This document shows, piece by piece, positions 24,713 through 32,435 of a DNA stretch of 64,000 nt. The notes beneath the pieces were generated by a model, which saw only the letters and a program-made list of their open reading frames with translations, was not told the origin of the DNA and did not search any database. The position numbers were made by a program, and so were the translations under genes. Source of the DNA: an uncultured Bacteroidales bacterium (lineage in GTDB: Bacteria; Bacteroidota; Bacteroidia; Bacteroidales; Paludibacteraceae); the NCBI GenBank assembly GCA_902765485.1, contig CACWZZ010000002.1, positions 24,512 through 88,511 on the forward strand, in the 5' to 3' direction. How positions within the stretch are numbered: position 1 is the stretch's first letter; every line of letters starts with the position of its first letter.

Positions 24713-27334
24713 TTAACGCACCTCAGCGCCTTGTGCGTTATAGGTCTTGCCGTTGCGCTCGATGTAGAGGATGCCGTCGCGGAGAACCTTATTGGCTCTT
24801 CCCTTCAGGGAGGAGTCGGAGGTAGGCTGCTCGATGCCTTCATTTACCTTGACGTCACGCGCCGGGCGGACAGCATAGCCCATTTGAACCATGGCATCAC
24901 TGACTCTTGCAGGAGTATAGGCGGTAAAAGTCACCGCTTGCGCCATATCAGAATACTCAGATGATGGAGTAGGTGTCCAATAATAGCCATTTCCGGCTTT
25001 GATGGCGTTAATGCCTATACCATAGCGGTATCCTGCTGCGGGTAAGAACACCGCACCTGCCGCCTCCATCAGTTCCCAATCTCCCAACGTATATACATTC
25101 GTGGTGTAGTCGTTCGGGGTGGGGGTGAAAGTCAGAATCAAAGGGGTAGTCCAGTTGTCAGGAAGCAGTATATATCCCTTTATATCATTCACGACCGCTT
25201 GTCCTTTCAGGTTAGCTGCATTGGGGCGTGTGTTGAGCAGATAGTTCCATTCTTCAGCAGAGAGTGTGTACCATGTCTCGTTATTCCCGTTTACGATAGG
25301 GTTCGCTGTCCAATCTGAGTAAGAAGCATACGGCGCAGATTCTTTGGATGTTTCTACAGGATTGTTACCTGTTCCCCATCCGAAGAGGTCGATCCAGCCG
25401 GAGTAGTTGGCAGCGATATTTTCATTCTTATAACCTATCATACTATATTGGCTATTTGCGAATGACCATTCGTTAGAGGAGGCTTTGTATCGCAGATTAC
25501 CTTGCGAGAAGATAACTTGCTTATCAGCGGCAACAGAGAATCGACCTGTCAATGCTTTTGGCGCTACTTCTACTTCCTTAACCATACGAACGGCACTTCC
25601 ATATTTATAACTCAAAACCGCTGTGCTTGGCAGATTTACTTTGTCTGCATAGAAACTGACATGAAAGCCTCCCAATCCGTCTATGCCGTCAGAGGACCAA
25701 TAGCCTCCTCCAATGTTATCATCCAGTACTGCTTCATAAAATCCGAATAAAGCAGCAGGCAAAAATACCGCGCCTGCAGCTTCCATCAACCGCCATTGGT
25801 TGGTCGTATAGGAGTTGTCGTTAAAACCTGATTTGGTATCACTGCCGTACCGGTGATTTTCCTCGTCCCAATAGAAAGATGTAGAAGTGGCAGGATAGAA
25901 TACTGCCCCGCTTGGCAAACTCCATTCGTCAGGAAGCAAAATTAACCCGCTTATAGTACCTATTTTCCCCAGTCCAAACAGATTCTCTGCATTCTCTCTT
26001 CCACGGAACAAATATATCCATTCGTCCTTCGTCATGGTTCGCCATTCGTGTCCACCTCCGTTCTCAATGCCGCTTAGTCCCCATTCTGTAAAAGGTGCAT
26101 ATATATCGTCCTTATAAACAGGGTCATCTCCGGAACCCCATGTAAAAAGATCTATCCATGTATTGAGGGGAATTCTGCCACGGATATTCTCGTTTTCCTT
26201 ACCCAAAATATCGAATTGGTTCTCAGCAAACTGCCATGTGTTGACAGCAGGGTTGGTTGTCGGGTAGCATTGTAAATTGCCTTGTGAGAAATTAACCTTT
26301 GTTTCGTCACTTACAGAAAACACACCCGTTAAAGTCTTTTCTGAAGCAATATCTGGTTTCTCATGCGGAATATCTTGCGCTAAGCGAACAAAATAGCGTT
26401 TTGATTCGTTTTTCGTATCAGTCACCAATACTCTGGCAAAATAACTGTTCTTTACATCAAGATGCAGCATATTAGCACGATGATTAGCTTCATCGCCCGA
26501 TGTCCAATAGTCGCACCCTGTATATGCTGTTCCTGCAGCAGGTAAAAAGACAGCACCTGCGGCCTCTAATTTTTGCCATGCAACTTCATCATATACATTG
26601 TTCGCCCATTGATCTTTATCTTCCGTAAACGAAAGACCGTTAGGCAATTTGAAATTATCAGGGAATAATAATGCTCCGTTTACACCACAAACATATGCCA
26701 GGTTGCGTAATTTATCTGCATTTGGCCTTTTTGTTATTATATAGTCCCATTCCCAGCCAGATAGCGAACGCCACAAATCGGGCGCATTCCCGCCGTTTTC
26801 GATGGAATTATACACTCCCCAGTCGTAGTTTCGGCTCTGCCGGATAAGAGATGAGTATCTCATAATGTAAGCCGACGGACCATAACCAAAGGGATTGTAT
26901 TTGGCGGTCTCTGTAGGGTCGCCGATGTTGATGGTGTCAGAAGAGGTGTCCCATGGCTGGAAATGGATGGCACGAGGGTCATTGGCAGTGTTGTCATAAC
27001 CACTGGTTCCCCAACCAAAATTGTCAATCCAACCATTATAGTTCTCATCAACGAGTAAATTGTTGCATTTATTGCCACCCTCATATACACTTCCGATGGT
27101 AGCGTCTCCTACAAAGTCATATTGTCTTTCAGCAAACCGCCACGTTCCTTTAGCTGTAGTTCCATCTACACAAGAATGAGTGCCTTTAGCAGCATTAAAT
27201 TGCAAATTGCCTTTTGAAAAAACAACTTGGTCACCATATTTATTAATGGTAAACGCACCGGGCAGCGCGCCTTCGGTGGCATACATGGTTGCCGCTACTA
27301 TCGCAGCAGCTAACAGTGTAAAAAGTTTTCTCAT
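24713..27334 (-). CDS. Exported protein of three homologous repeats with the shared tail
   Basis: 873 residues with signal peptide MRKLFTLLAAAIVAATMYA. Three copies of a 260-290-residue module are visible. Each opens with V(V/N/I)FSQGNLQ-like text, then W.FAxxQ(Y/F)DxxG, GWIDLFGWGT, a W-x-L-S-x-x-EW block, LPDxWxLP, the strongly conserved EAAGAVFLPAA(G/L), and a closing AVRxxR/K motif. Similar modules occur in Bacteroidales and Fibrobacter surface proteins; no catalytic residue pattern is evident. The tail VLRDGILYIERNGKTYNAQG follows EQPTSDSSLKGRAN, from a palindromic element at 24793-24831. The linker and tail are almost the same as in the 756-residue LRR protein. Confidence 0.8.
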   Translation of the reverse strand: MRKLFTLLAAAIVAATMYATEGALPGAFTINKYGDQVVFSKGNLQFNAAKGTHSCVDGTTAKGTWRFAERQYDFVGDATIGSVYEGGNKCNNLLVDENYNGWIDNFGWGTSGYDNTANDPRAIHFQPWDTSSDTINIGDPTETAKYNPFGYGPSAYIMRYSSLIRQSRNYDWGVYNSIENGGNAPDLWRSLSGWEWDYIITKRPNADKLRNLAYVCGVNGALLFPDNFKLPNGLSFTEDKDQWANNVYDEVAWQKLEAAGAVFLPAAGTAYTGCDYWTSGDEANHRANMLHLDVKNSYFARVLVTDTKNESKRYFVRLAQDIPHEKPDIASEKTLTGVFSVSDETKVNFSQGNLQCYPTTNPAVNTWQFAENQFDILGKENENIRGRIPLNTWIDLFTWGSGDDPVYKDDIYAPFTEWGLSGIENGGGHEWRTMTKDEWIYLFRGRENAENLFGLGKIGTISGLILLPDEWSLPSGAVFYPATSTSFYWDEENHRYGSDTKSGFNDNSYTTNQWRLMEAAGAVFLPAALFGFYEAVLDDNIGGGYWSSDGIDGLGGFHVSFYADKVNLPSTAVLSYKYGSAVRMVKEVEVAPKALTGRFSVAADKQVIFSQGNLRYKASSNEWSFANSQYSMIGYKNENIAANYSGWIDLFGWGTGNNPVETSKESAPYASYSDWTANPIVNGNNETWYTLSAEEWNYLLNTRPNAANLKGQAVVNDIKGYILLPDNWTTPLILTFTPTPNDYTTNVYTLGDWELMEAAGAVFLPAAGYRYGIGINAIKAGNGYYWTPTPSSEYSDMAQAVTFTAYTPARVSDAMVQMGYAVRPARDVKVNEGIEQPTSDSSLKGRANKVLRDGILYIERNGKTYNAQGAEVR
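24793..24831. repeat. GC-rich palindromic element in the tail linker
   Basis: CTCTTCCCTTCAGGGAGGAG then TCGGAGGTAGGCTGC; same element and frame as at 14081-14118. Confidence 0.8.
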
Positions 27335-27385
27335 AATAGTTTGTTGGCGGTGTTATCCTGTTGCCTCTTCAGTTTAAATTTGTAA

Positions 27386-27412
27386 CCATGCAGGGTAGTC
27401 AGCCCTGCATGG
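27386..27412. repeat. CCATGCAGGG palindrome, copy 2
   Basis: CCATGCAGGG and CCCTGCATGG with a 7-nt loop, followed on the plus strand by CTTTTTT, opposite to the direction of the genes. Confidence 0.9.
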
Positions 27413-27429
27413 CTTTTTTGGGGGGGAAT

Positions 27430-27497
27430 TAGTCTAACTAGTTTATCTAGTTTATCTAGTTTATCTAGTTTATCTAGTCTAACTAGTTTATCTAGTT
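27430..27497. repeat. TTTATCTAGT tandem array
   Basis: About seven units of TTTATCTAGT/TCTAACTAGT end next to the stop of the 484-residue LRR gene. There are no spacers, so it is not a CRISPR. Confidence 0.9.
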
Positions 27498-27499
27498 TT

Positions 27500-28954
27500 T
27501 TATTGGATCTGTGCGCCTTGGGCGTTGTAGGTCTTGCCGTCCGGGCGGAGGATGTAGAGGACGCCGTTGCGGAGGAACTTACGGGATCCGCCAAATGTGG
27601 CGGATGCGTCGGTTTGTTCGATGGCTTGTGTTTCCGGGATAGCCTGAATGTTGGAGAAATACTCTCTCCATGCAGATGCGCTGTAGGTCTCCACGCTCTC
27701 TGCGGGCACATAGACGGGGATAGATGCATCCACGTATTGGAAAACATTCGCACCACTTAGTTCCGGAGGAGTAACGGCATGGCAGGTGAGGGAAGTCAGA
27801 GCGGAGCAGTTCCTGAATGCTTGATGTCCTATCTTACCCAGGCTTTCGGGAAGCGTTATTTTTTTTAGGTTCGTTGCTTTATAGAACGCGTAATTCGCAA
27901 TTGTCTCTACTCCCTCCGGCACGATATAGGCGGTATCACTTTTCGCTATAGGATAAGCCAGTAGTGTTTTCATATCTGCAGAGAAGAGCACTCCTTTCTG
28001 CACGGAAAAAGAAGTATTGAGGCCGCTGATCTGAAACTCCGTCAGGGGACAACTTCTGAAAGCGCTCTCACCGATAGTTGCCAGAGCCGCGGGAAGATAT
28101 ATATAGCTCAACCCGGCATCGGCGAAAGCGAAAGAGCCTATTTCCTCCAGATCGTTTGGCAAGTTGATGGTAGTAAGAGAGGAACAGTTAGAGAAGGCGT
28201 TACTTTCTATCTTGGTAATCCATCCTGTCAAAGTGACCGAGACAAGATTGCTGCAGCCCTCAAACGCTGCATTCTCTATAGAAGTCGGCTGTCCCCAGAA
28301 CTCCACTTTTGTTATCAATCCCCGATAGTCGTACCAGGGAGCATTCACCTCGCTATAGTACATGCTTCCCGTTCCGTCTATTGTCAGTACGCCGGTTTCA
28401 ATATCAAGTCTCCAAGTCATGTTCTCGCCGCAGGTGCCGTCATAGACCGTCGGGGCTGCCATCTCCTGAAAATTGGTAAAGAAACTCCAGAGCCCAGCCT
28501 CGGCATAAGTTGCTGCGGATCCTTGCGGAACATACACGGGAATGGAGGTGCTTATTTTTGCGAAACATTGCGCACCGGTGGAAGGAGGGGTAACGGCATG
28601 GCAGGTGATGGAGGTCAATCCTGTGCAGTTGAATAACGCCTGCTGCCCAATGCCGGTTACAGAGGCCGGAATCTCAATGGTCTTCATTGCCGTGCAATTA
28701 TAGAAAGCCTGCCTTGATATAGTAGTAGGCGAACCGGTGAACTGTACGGAGGTGATGCTTTCGCGGTACTCGTACCACGGGGCAAGGGAGGTATTGTTGT
28801 AAGTAGTCATCTGCCCTGTGCCATCAATGAGGAGCACGCCGGTTTCGGTGTCCAGCGTCCATGTGAGAGCAGCACCGCAGGTACCATTGTAGGTTGCGGC
28901 GTGCATTGCAACGGCGCATAAGGAGGCCGTTAATAGTGTAAAAAGTTTTCTCAT
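27500..28954 (-). CDS. BspA-type leucine-rich repeat exported protein with the shared tail
   Basis: 484 residues with signal peptide MRKLFTLLTASLCAVAMHA. Two halves each begin with YNGTCGAALTWTLDTETGVL / YDGTCGENMTWRLDIETGVL and continue into LRR_5 repeats (ISRQAFYNCTAMKTIEIPAS, IGESAFRSCPLTEF), a common opening of Bacteroidales LRR proteins. The tail FLRNGVLYILRPDGKTYNAQG follows ASATFGGSRK, encoded by a small palindrome (27586-27605). Its promoter-proximal leader is a near-copy of the leader of the 873-residue protein, so the two genes share a duplicated upstream segment. Confidence 0.83.
   Translation of the reverse strand: MRKLFTLLTASLCAVAMHAATYNGTCGAALTWTLDTETGVLLIDGTGQMTTYNNTSLAPWYEYRESITSVQFTGSPTTISRQAFYNCTAMKTIEIPASVTGIGQQALFNCTGLTSITCHAVTPPSTGAQCFAKISTSIPVYVPQGSAATYAEAGLWSFFTNFQEMAAPTVYDGTCGENMTWRLDIETGVLTIDGTGSMYYSEVNAPWYDYRGLITKVEFWGQPTSIENAAFEGCSNLVSVTLTGWITKIESNAFSNCSSLTTINLPNDLEEIGSFAFADAGLSYIYLPAALATIGESAFRSCPLTEFQISGLNTSFSVQKGVLFSADMKTLLAYPIAKSDTAYIVPEGVETIANYAFYKATNLKKITLPESLGKIGHQAFRNCSALTSLTCHAVTPPELSGANVFQYVDASIPVYVPAESVETYSASAWREYFSNIQAIPETQAIEQTDASATFGGSRKFLRNGVLYILRPDGKTYNAQGAQIQ
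27586..27605. repeat. ATCCGCCA palindrome in the tail linker, copy 1
   Basis: ATCCGCCA, AATG loop, TGGCGGAT. Other copies are at 29172-29191 (loop ATCT) and 32522-32541. Confidence 0.85.
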
Positions 28955-29004
28955 AATAATTGTCGGCGGTGTTATCCTGTTGCCTCTTCAGTTTAAATCT
29001 GTAA

Positions 29005-29078
29005 CCATGCAGGGTAGTCAGCCCTGCATGGCTTGGGGGGGGAGCCTATCCTAAATCCTTCCCTAGAGGGAAGGACTT
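29005..29078. repeat. CCATGCAGGG palindrome (copy 3) and CCTTCC hairpin
   Basis: CCATGCAGGG/CCCTGCATGG at 29005-29031, then a TCCTTCCCT-AGGGAAGGA hairpin ending in TTTTT on the plus strand. Confidence 0.85.
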
Positions 29079-29085
29079 TTTGGGG

Positions 29086-32000
29086 TTATTTCACCTCTGT
29101 GCCTTGGGCGTTGTAGGTCTTGCCGTCCGGGCGGAGGATGTAGAGTTGTCCATCGCGGAGGAACTTACGGGATCCGCCAATCTTGGCGGATGCATCTATA
29201 TTGTCGATAGCGGTAGCGCCGCCTTGGTTCTTGGTCATTTCGAAGACAGCAGTTACCGTCATGTCGGCGAGGATGTTGTTGAACTCGCGGTCCCAACCGA
29301 TGAAGGTATAGCCTTCTTTCGCCGGTTCGGCAGGAGCGGCAGCCGCTTCGCCGTAAGCCACCTGCTGCTCATCCAGCAGCGTGTGATCCCAGTTCTGGAA
29401 GGTCACCGTATAGGTGCGTGCGCTCTCGGCAAAGAGGGCATCGAAGGTCACGTCTTCCAGGATAGTAGCCACTTCGGGTGTCCAGCCGGAGAAAGTATAG
29501 ACTTTCGATTCGGTAGAAGCCTTTGCCGGCGTACCGAGCGGGTAATAGATGCTGGAAGCGTTCATGCCGTGTACGGCTTGGATAGTATAGGTCACTTCGC
29601 CTTCCACGCGGTAGGTGACGGTATAGAGCGTCTCGGTGAAGACCGCCTCTACGGTCACGTTCGCTGTGATATGGGTCATGTCCACATCGTCACCGGAGGT
29701 GTAATCACGCCATTTGACGAAGGTGTAGCCCTCGCGTGTAGCGATCACGCCTTGCGCAGCCTCGCCGTCGGTCACTTCCTCCGTACCGAGGTCAGCGCCG
29801 TCCCAGTTCTTGTAGGTCACGGTCCAAGTCTTGGTGTCCTCGCCGTAGAGGGCTGTGATGTCCACGTCGGCTTTGATGGTGGTATAAGGCTTGTCCCAGC
29901 CGGTGAAATGGAATCCGCTTACCTCAGGAGCCGTCGGCGGCGTAGCGTTCTGTCCTTCCTCGATGCTTTGTGTCTCAATCAGCGGCGAGCCGTCCTTGCC
30001 GTAGAAACGAACGGTGTATTGCGGCGCGGCAGGGATCTCATCCCATTGCGCCGTGAACTCCAGATAGGGGTCGCTGATAGCCGGAATTTTCAGGTAGGCG
30101 TCGTCGTCATACTCGGTCGTCGTCTCGTTCTTCCACCCGATGAACACATATCCGTCCATCTCGGGGTCAGCCGGCGGCAGCACACTCTCGCCCACTTTGG
30201 CAACGGCGGCATAGTAGCCGTTGTATTTGCCCATGCCTTGCGCGGAGAAGTCAAACTGCTGGGGATAGCCGTTTCCGTAAACGCCGTCGAACCAAACCAC
30301 TTTCTTTTGGGTGGTCACGTTTACCGTCTCCGTCATACCGGGTCCCAGCACATAGTGCAAGCCCTCGTCGGAGGTGCCGTCTTGTATGGAGGCGGGATGG
30401 CGTACGAAAGCAAAGTCCAGTCCTGCACCTTTGAAGCCCTGACGATCAAGGATGAAGATACGCTCGCCGGATTTGGCAGGGATAATGCTGCGTGTGCTGT
30501 TGCAATAGAACCCGCCTTCGTTGGTTAGTACTTGTACGGTCTGGTCGGATTCCACCAGCAAGGGGTAGTACAACTGTATCTCCATCGCCTCGGAATATAC
30601 GTTCTCGCCTGTGCCGGGTCCTGCTGCGTAGAAACGGTAGTAGCGTTCGGTCTGGAACGGCAGTTCGTTGTTATACTCTACGGCAGCCGTCACTTGGCGG
30701 TCAAAGGTCATCACTTTGTTTACGTCGTAGCCGGTTATCTCGCCGACCTTGGTGGCAGTGGTCCAACTGAGTTCGCCGTTGGTATTCAGTTGCCCCGACT
30801 GGAAATAGACGTTCACAGGGGTGTTGGTCTTGACGGACGCGCGGAAGGTGATGTTGTCGCCCGCCATCGCCATCGTCTTGTTGTCCTCGAATTTCGCCAT
30901 CGTCCACGAAGCGAATTTCCAGTCCTCGGTCCTGTTGCAGGTGTGGCTCACTACATCCATATCCATGTCCACATATACATCGTATTTAGCAAACACTTTG
31001 AGCGGTTTGTGTACGTTGGTGTAGTCCTTGCTCCAGCCGGTGAATGTACCTTTCTTAGCTTGCGGCGCACGGTTGGCAGCCGGAGCGTTCTGCGCGCCGA
31101 TGGCAGGCGGCGTAGCGTCCTCGCCGGCACTCACTTCTTCGGTCTTCAGCAGAGTAGCATCTGCGTCGTAGAAGTCCACTTTGTATGTCGGGGTGTATTC
31201 ATCAATCGATACAGGACAAGCCGGCATGGTCATTGATAAGTATGATTCTTTCTCCTCTACCTTAACAGGTAGGGCACTGGTGTACTTGAAATCGCGGCAG
31301 TCGGCAGGCTTCATATAGACAACTTCTTCGCCTGCGGTATGCCATTCTCTCCATAGTGATGTACCATTCTGGTCATAATAGGTACAAGGGTAAAGCGCAC
31401 GCACTTCTTGTACGGCTGTTGTGTCGCTATGAATCCATCCGTAAGGAGCCTCGTAGGACACAACGCGTGTGCGGAACCGGATACTCTCATGGTTGCCGGT
31501 AATGACACGCTGATAAGAAACCGTTACGCCCTCGCGAGCCTGAACAGCTGTCAGCGAACCAGACTTTTGGGTAGTCCAACTTACGCCACCATCATTGCTC
31601 TCCTGAATGTAGTATTTGCATTTATTGACAGCCTTGATAGTGCTCTTAATCACCATCGGATCGCCACCGTACTTAACCTCCGATGGAGCAGAGATGGTGT
31701 TTTTAGCAACATACGGAAGAGTAACATCTATGGAATTATTAAGATATTTCCCTGTCGTCATATATTGCCCGGTTTGCTCATCTGTCATGGTTTTATATTT
31801 GCTAGATATTGGATCTAGATACCAACCCTCAATTGCTATATGTACATTAGTCTCTCCTATAGCATAGCAGGAATCAGTCAAAGCATTGACATTGATTACT
31901 CTGTGCCCACCTGGTACATTATAAAACGACTTGCTTATATATGTTATGTCAGCTGAACGCGGGTGGTAACTATTGTCAATTGTTCCGTAAACGTACCCAT

Positions 32001-32268
32001 GCCCGGCAGGATTTAGAAAATAAAATAGATGTGCGCCATTTGAGCGACTATAAACTATTATCGCATACCGTCTATCCAAACTATACGAAGGACTAAAAGT
32101 ATCATCAAAAGACAATTCTCCTGTCTGCTTGTCGTACGATATATTTTGCATGTACGTAGGTGCTGGAATTGAATCTATGGGTCGGTAATCGTAATCGAAA
32201 CTATCCGCCCAGGCAGCACTTGTAGCCATAAAGGCTGCAATAATGAATAAAAAGAATCTGTGTTTCAT
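29086..32268 (-). CDS. Large InlB-repeat exported protein, paralogue 2, with the shared tail
   Basis: 1060 residues from the ATG at 32268 (MKHRFFLFIIAAFMATSAAWA). The paralogue motif DSIPAPTYMQNISYDKQTG follows the signal peptide. About six InlB B-repeat units are scattered: one near residue 350 (VDFYDADATLLKTEEVSAGE), then, toward the C-terminus, PQYTVRFYGKDG to FHFTGWDKPY, WTVTYKNWDGADLG, TVTYRVEGEVTY and YTVTFQNWDHTLLDEQQVA to YTFIGWDREF. No enzyme domain was recognised. The tail FLRDGQLYILRPDGKTYNAQG follows ASAKIGGSRK, from a small palindrome. The last 100 bp of the gene are nearly identical to the end of the next paralogue. Confidence 0.82.
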   Translation of the reverse strand: MKHRFFLFIIAAFMATSAAWADSFDYDYRPIDSIPAPTYMQNISYDKQTGELSFDDTFSPSYSLDRRYAIIVYSRSNGAHLFYFLNPAGHGYVYGTIDNSYHPRSADITYISKSFYNVPGGHRVINVNALTDSCYAIGETNVHIAIEGWYLDPISSKYKTMTDEQTGQYMTTGKYLNNSIDVTLPYVAKNTISAPSEVKYGGDPMVIKSTIKAVNKCKYYIQESNDGGVSWTTQKSGSLTAVQAREGVTVSYQRVITGNHESIRFRTRVVSYEAPYGWIHSDTTAVQEVRALYPCTYYDQNGTSLWREWHTAGEEVVYMKPADCRDFKYTSALPVKVEEKESYLSMTMPACPVSIDEYTPTYKVDFYDADATLLKTEEVSAGEDATPPAIGAQNAPAANRAPQAKKGTFTGWSKDYTNVHKPLKVFAKYDVYVDMDMDVVSHTCNRTEDWKFASWTMAKFEDNKTMAMAGDNITFRASVKTNTPVNVYFQSGQLNTNGELSWTTATKVGEITGYDVNKVMTFDRQVTAAVEYNNELPFQTERYYRFYAAGPGTGENVYSEAMEIQLYYPLLVESDQTVQVLTNEGGFYCNSTRSIIPAKSGERIFILDRQGFKGAGLDFAFVRHPASIQDGTSDEGLHYVLGPGMTETVNVTTQKKVVWFDGVYGNGYPQQFDFSAQGMGKYNGYYAAVAKVGESVLPPADPEMDGYVFIGWKNETTTEYDDDAYLKIPAISDPYLEFTAQWDEIPAAPQYTVRFYGKDGSPLIETQSIEEGQNATPPTAPEVSGFHFTGWDKPYTTIKADVDITALYGEDTKTWTVTYKNWDGADLGTEEVTDGEAAQGVIATREGYTFVKWRDYTSGDDVDMTHITANVTVEAVFTETLYTVTYRVEGEVTYTIQAVHGMNASSIYYPLGTPAKASTESKVYTFSGWTPEVATILEDVTFDALFAESARTYTVTFQNWDHTLLDEQQVAYGEAAAAPAEPAKEGYTFIGWDREFNNILADMTVTAVFEMTKNQGGATAIDNIDASAKIGGSRKFLRDGQLYILRPDGKTYNAQGTEVK
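29172..29191. repeat. ATCCGCCA palindrome in the tail linker, copy 2
   Basis: ATCCGCCA, ATCT loop, TGGCGGAT. The loop differs from the other two copies while the arms are conserved. Confidence 0.85.
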
Positions 32269-32350
32269 AATAATACCCTCGTATGTGTCGGGCACAACAT
32301 TAAAGTTAATAAATAGAGTTTATTGTATGTTGGTTTTATGTTGGTTGTAA

Positions 32351-32432
32351 CCATGCAGGGTAATCAGCCCTGCATGGCTTGGGGGGGGGAAAAGCCTATC
32401 CTAAATCCTTCCCTAAAGGGAAGGACTTTTTA
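32351..32432. repeat. CCATGCAGGG palindrome (copy 4) and CCTTCC hairpin
   Basis: CCATGCAGGG/CCCTGCATGG at 32351-32377, then TCCTTCCCTAAAGGGAAGGA followed by CTTTTT on the plus strand. Confidence 0.85.
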
Positions 32433-32435
32433 GGG

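Noticed and set aside
27430-27497. CRISPR-like array
   Set aside because: Units of about 10 bp are contiguous with no spacers, and there are no cas genes.
29080-30528. 482-codon plus-strand frame opposite the 1060-residue InlB-repeat gene
   Set aside because: It lacks recognisable domains and lies wholly within a gene with clear InlB repeats, signal peptide and tail.
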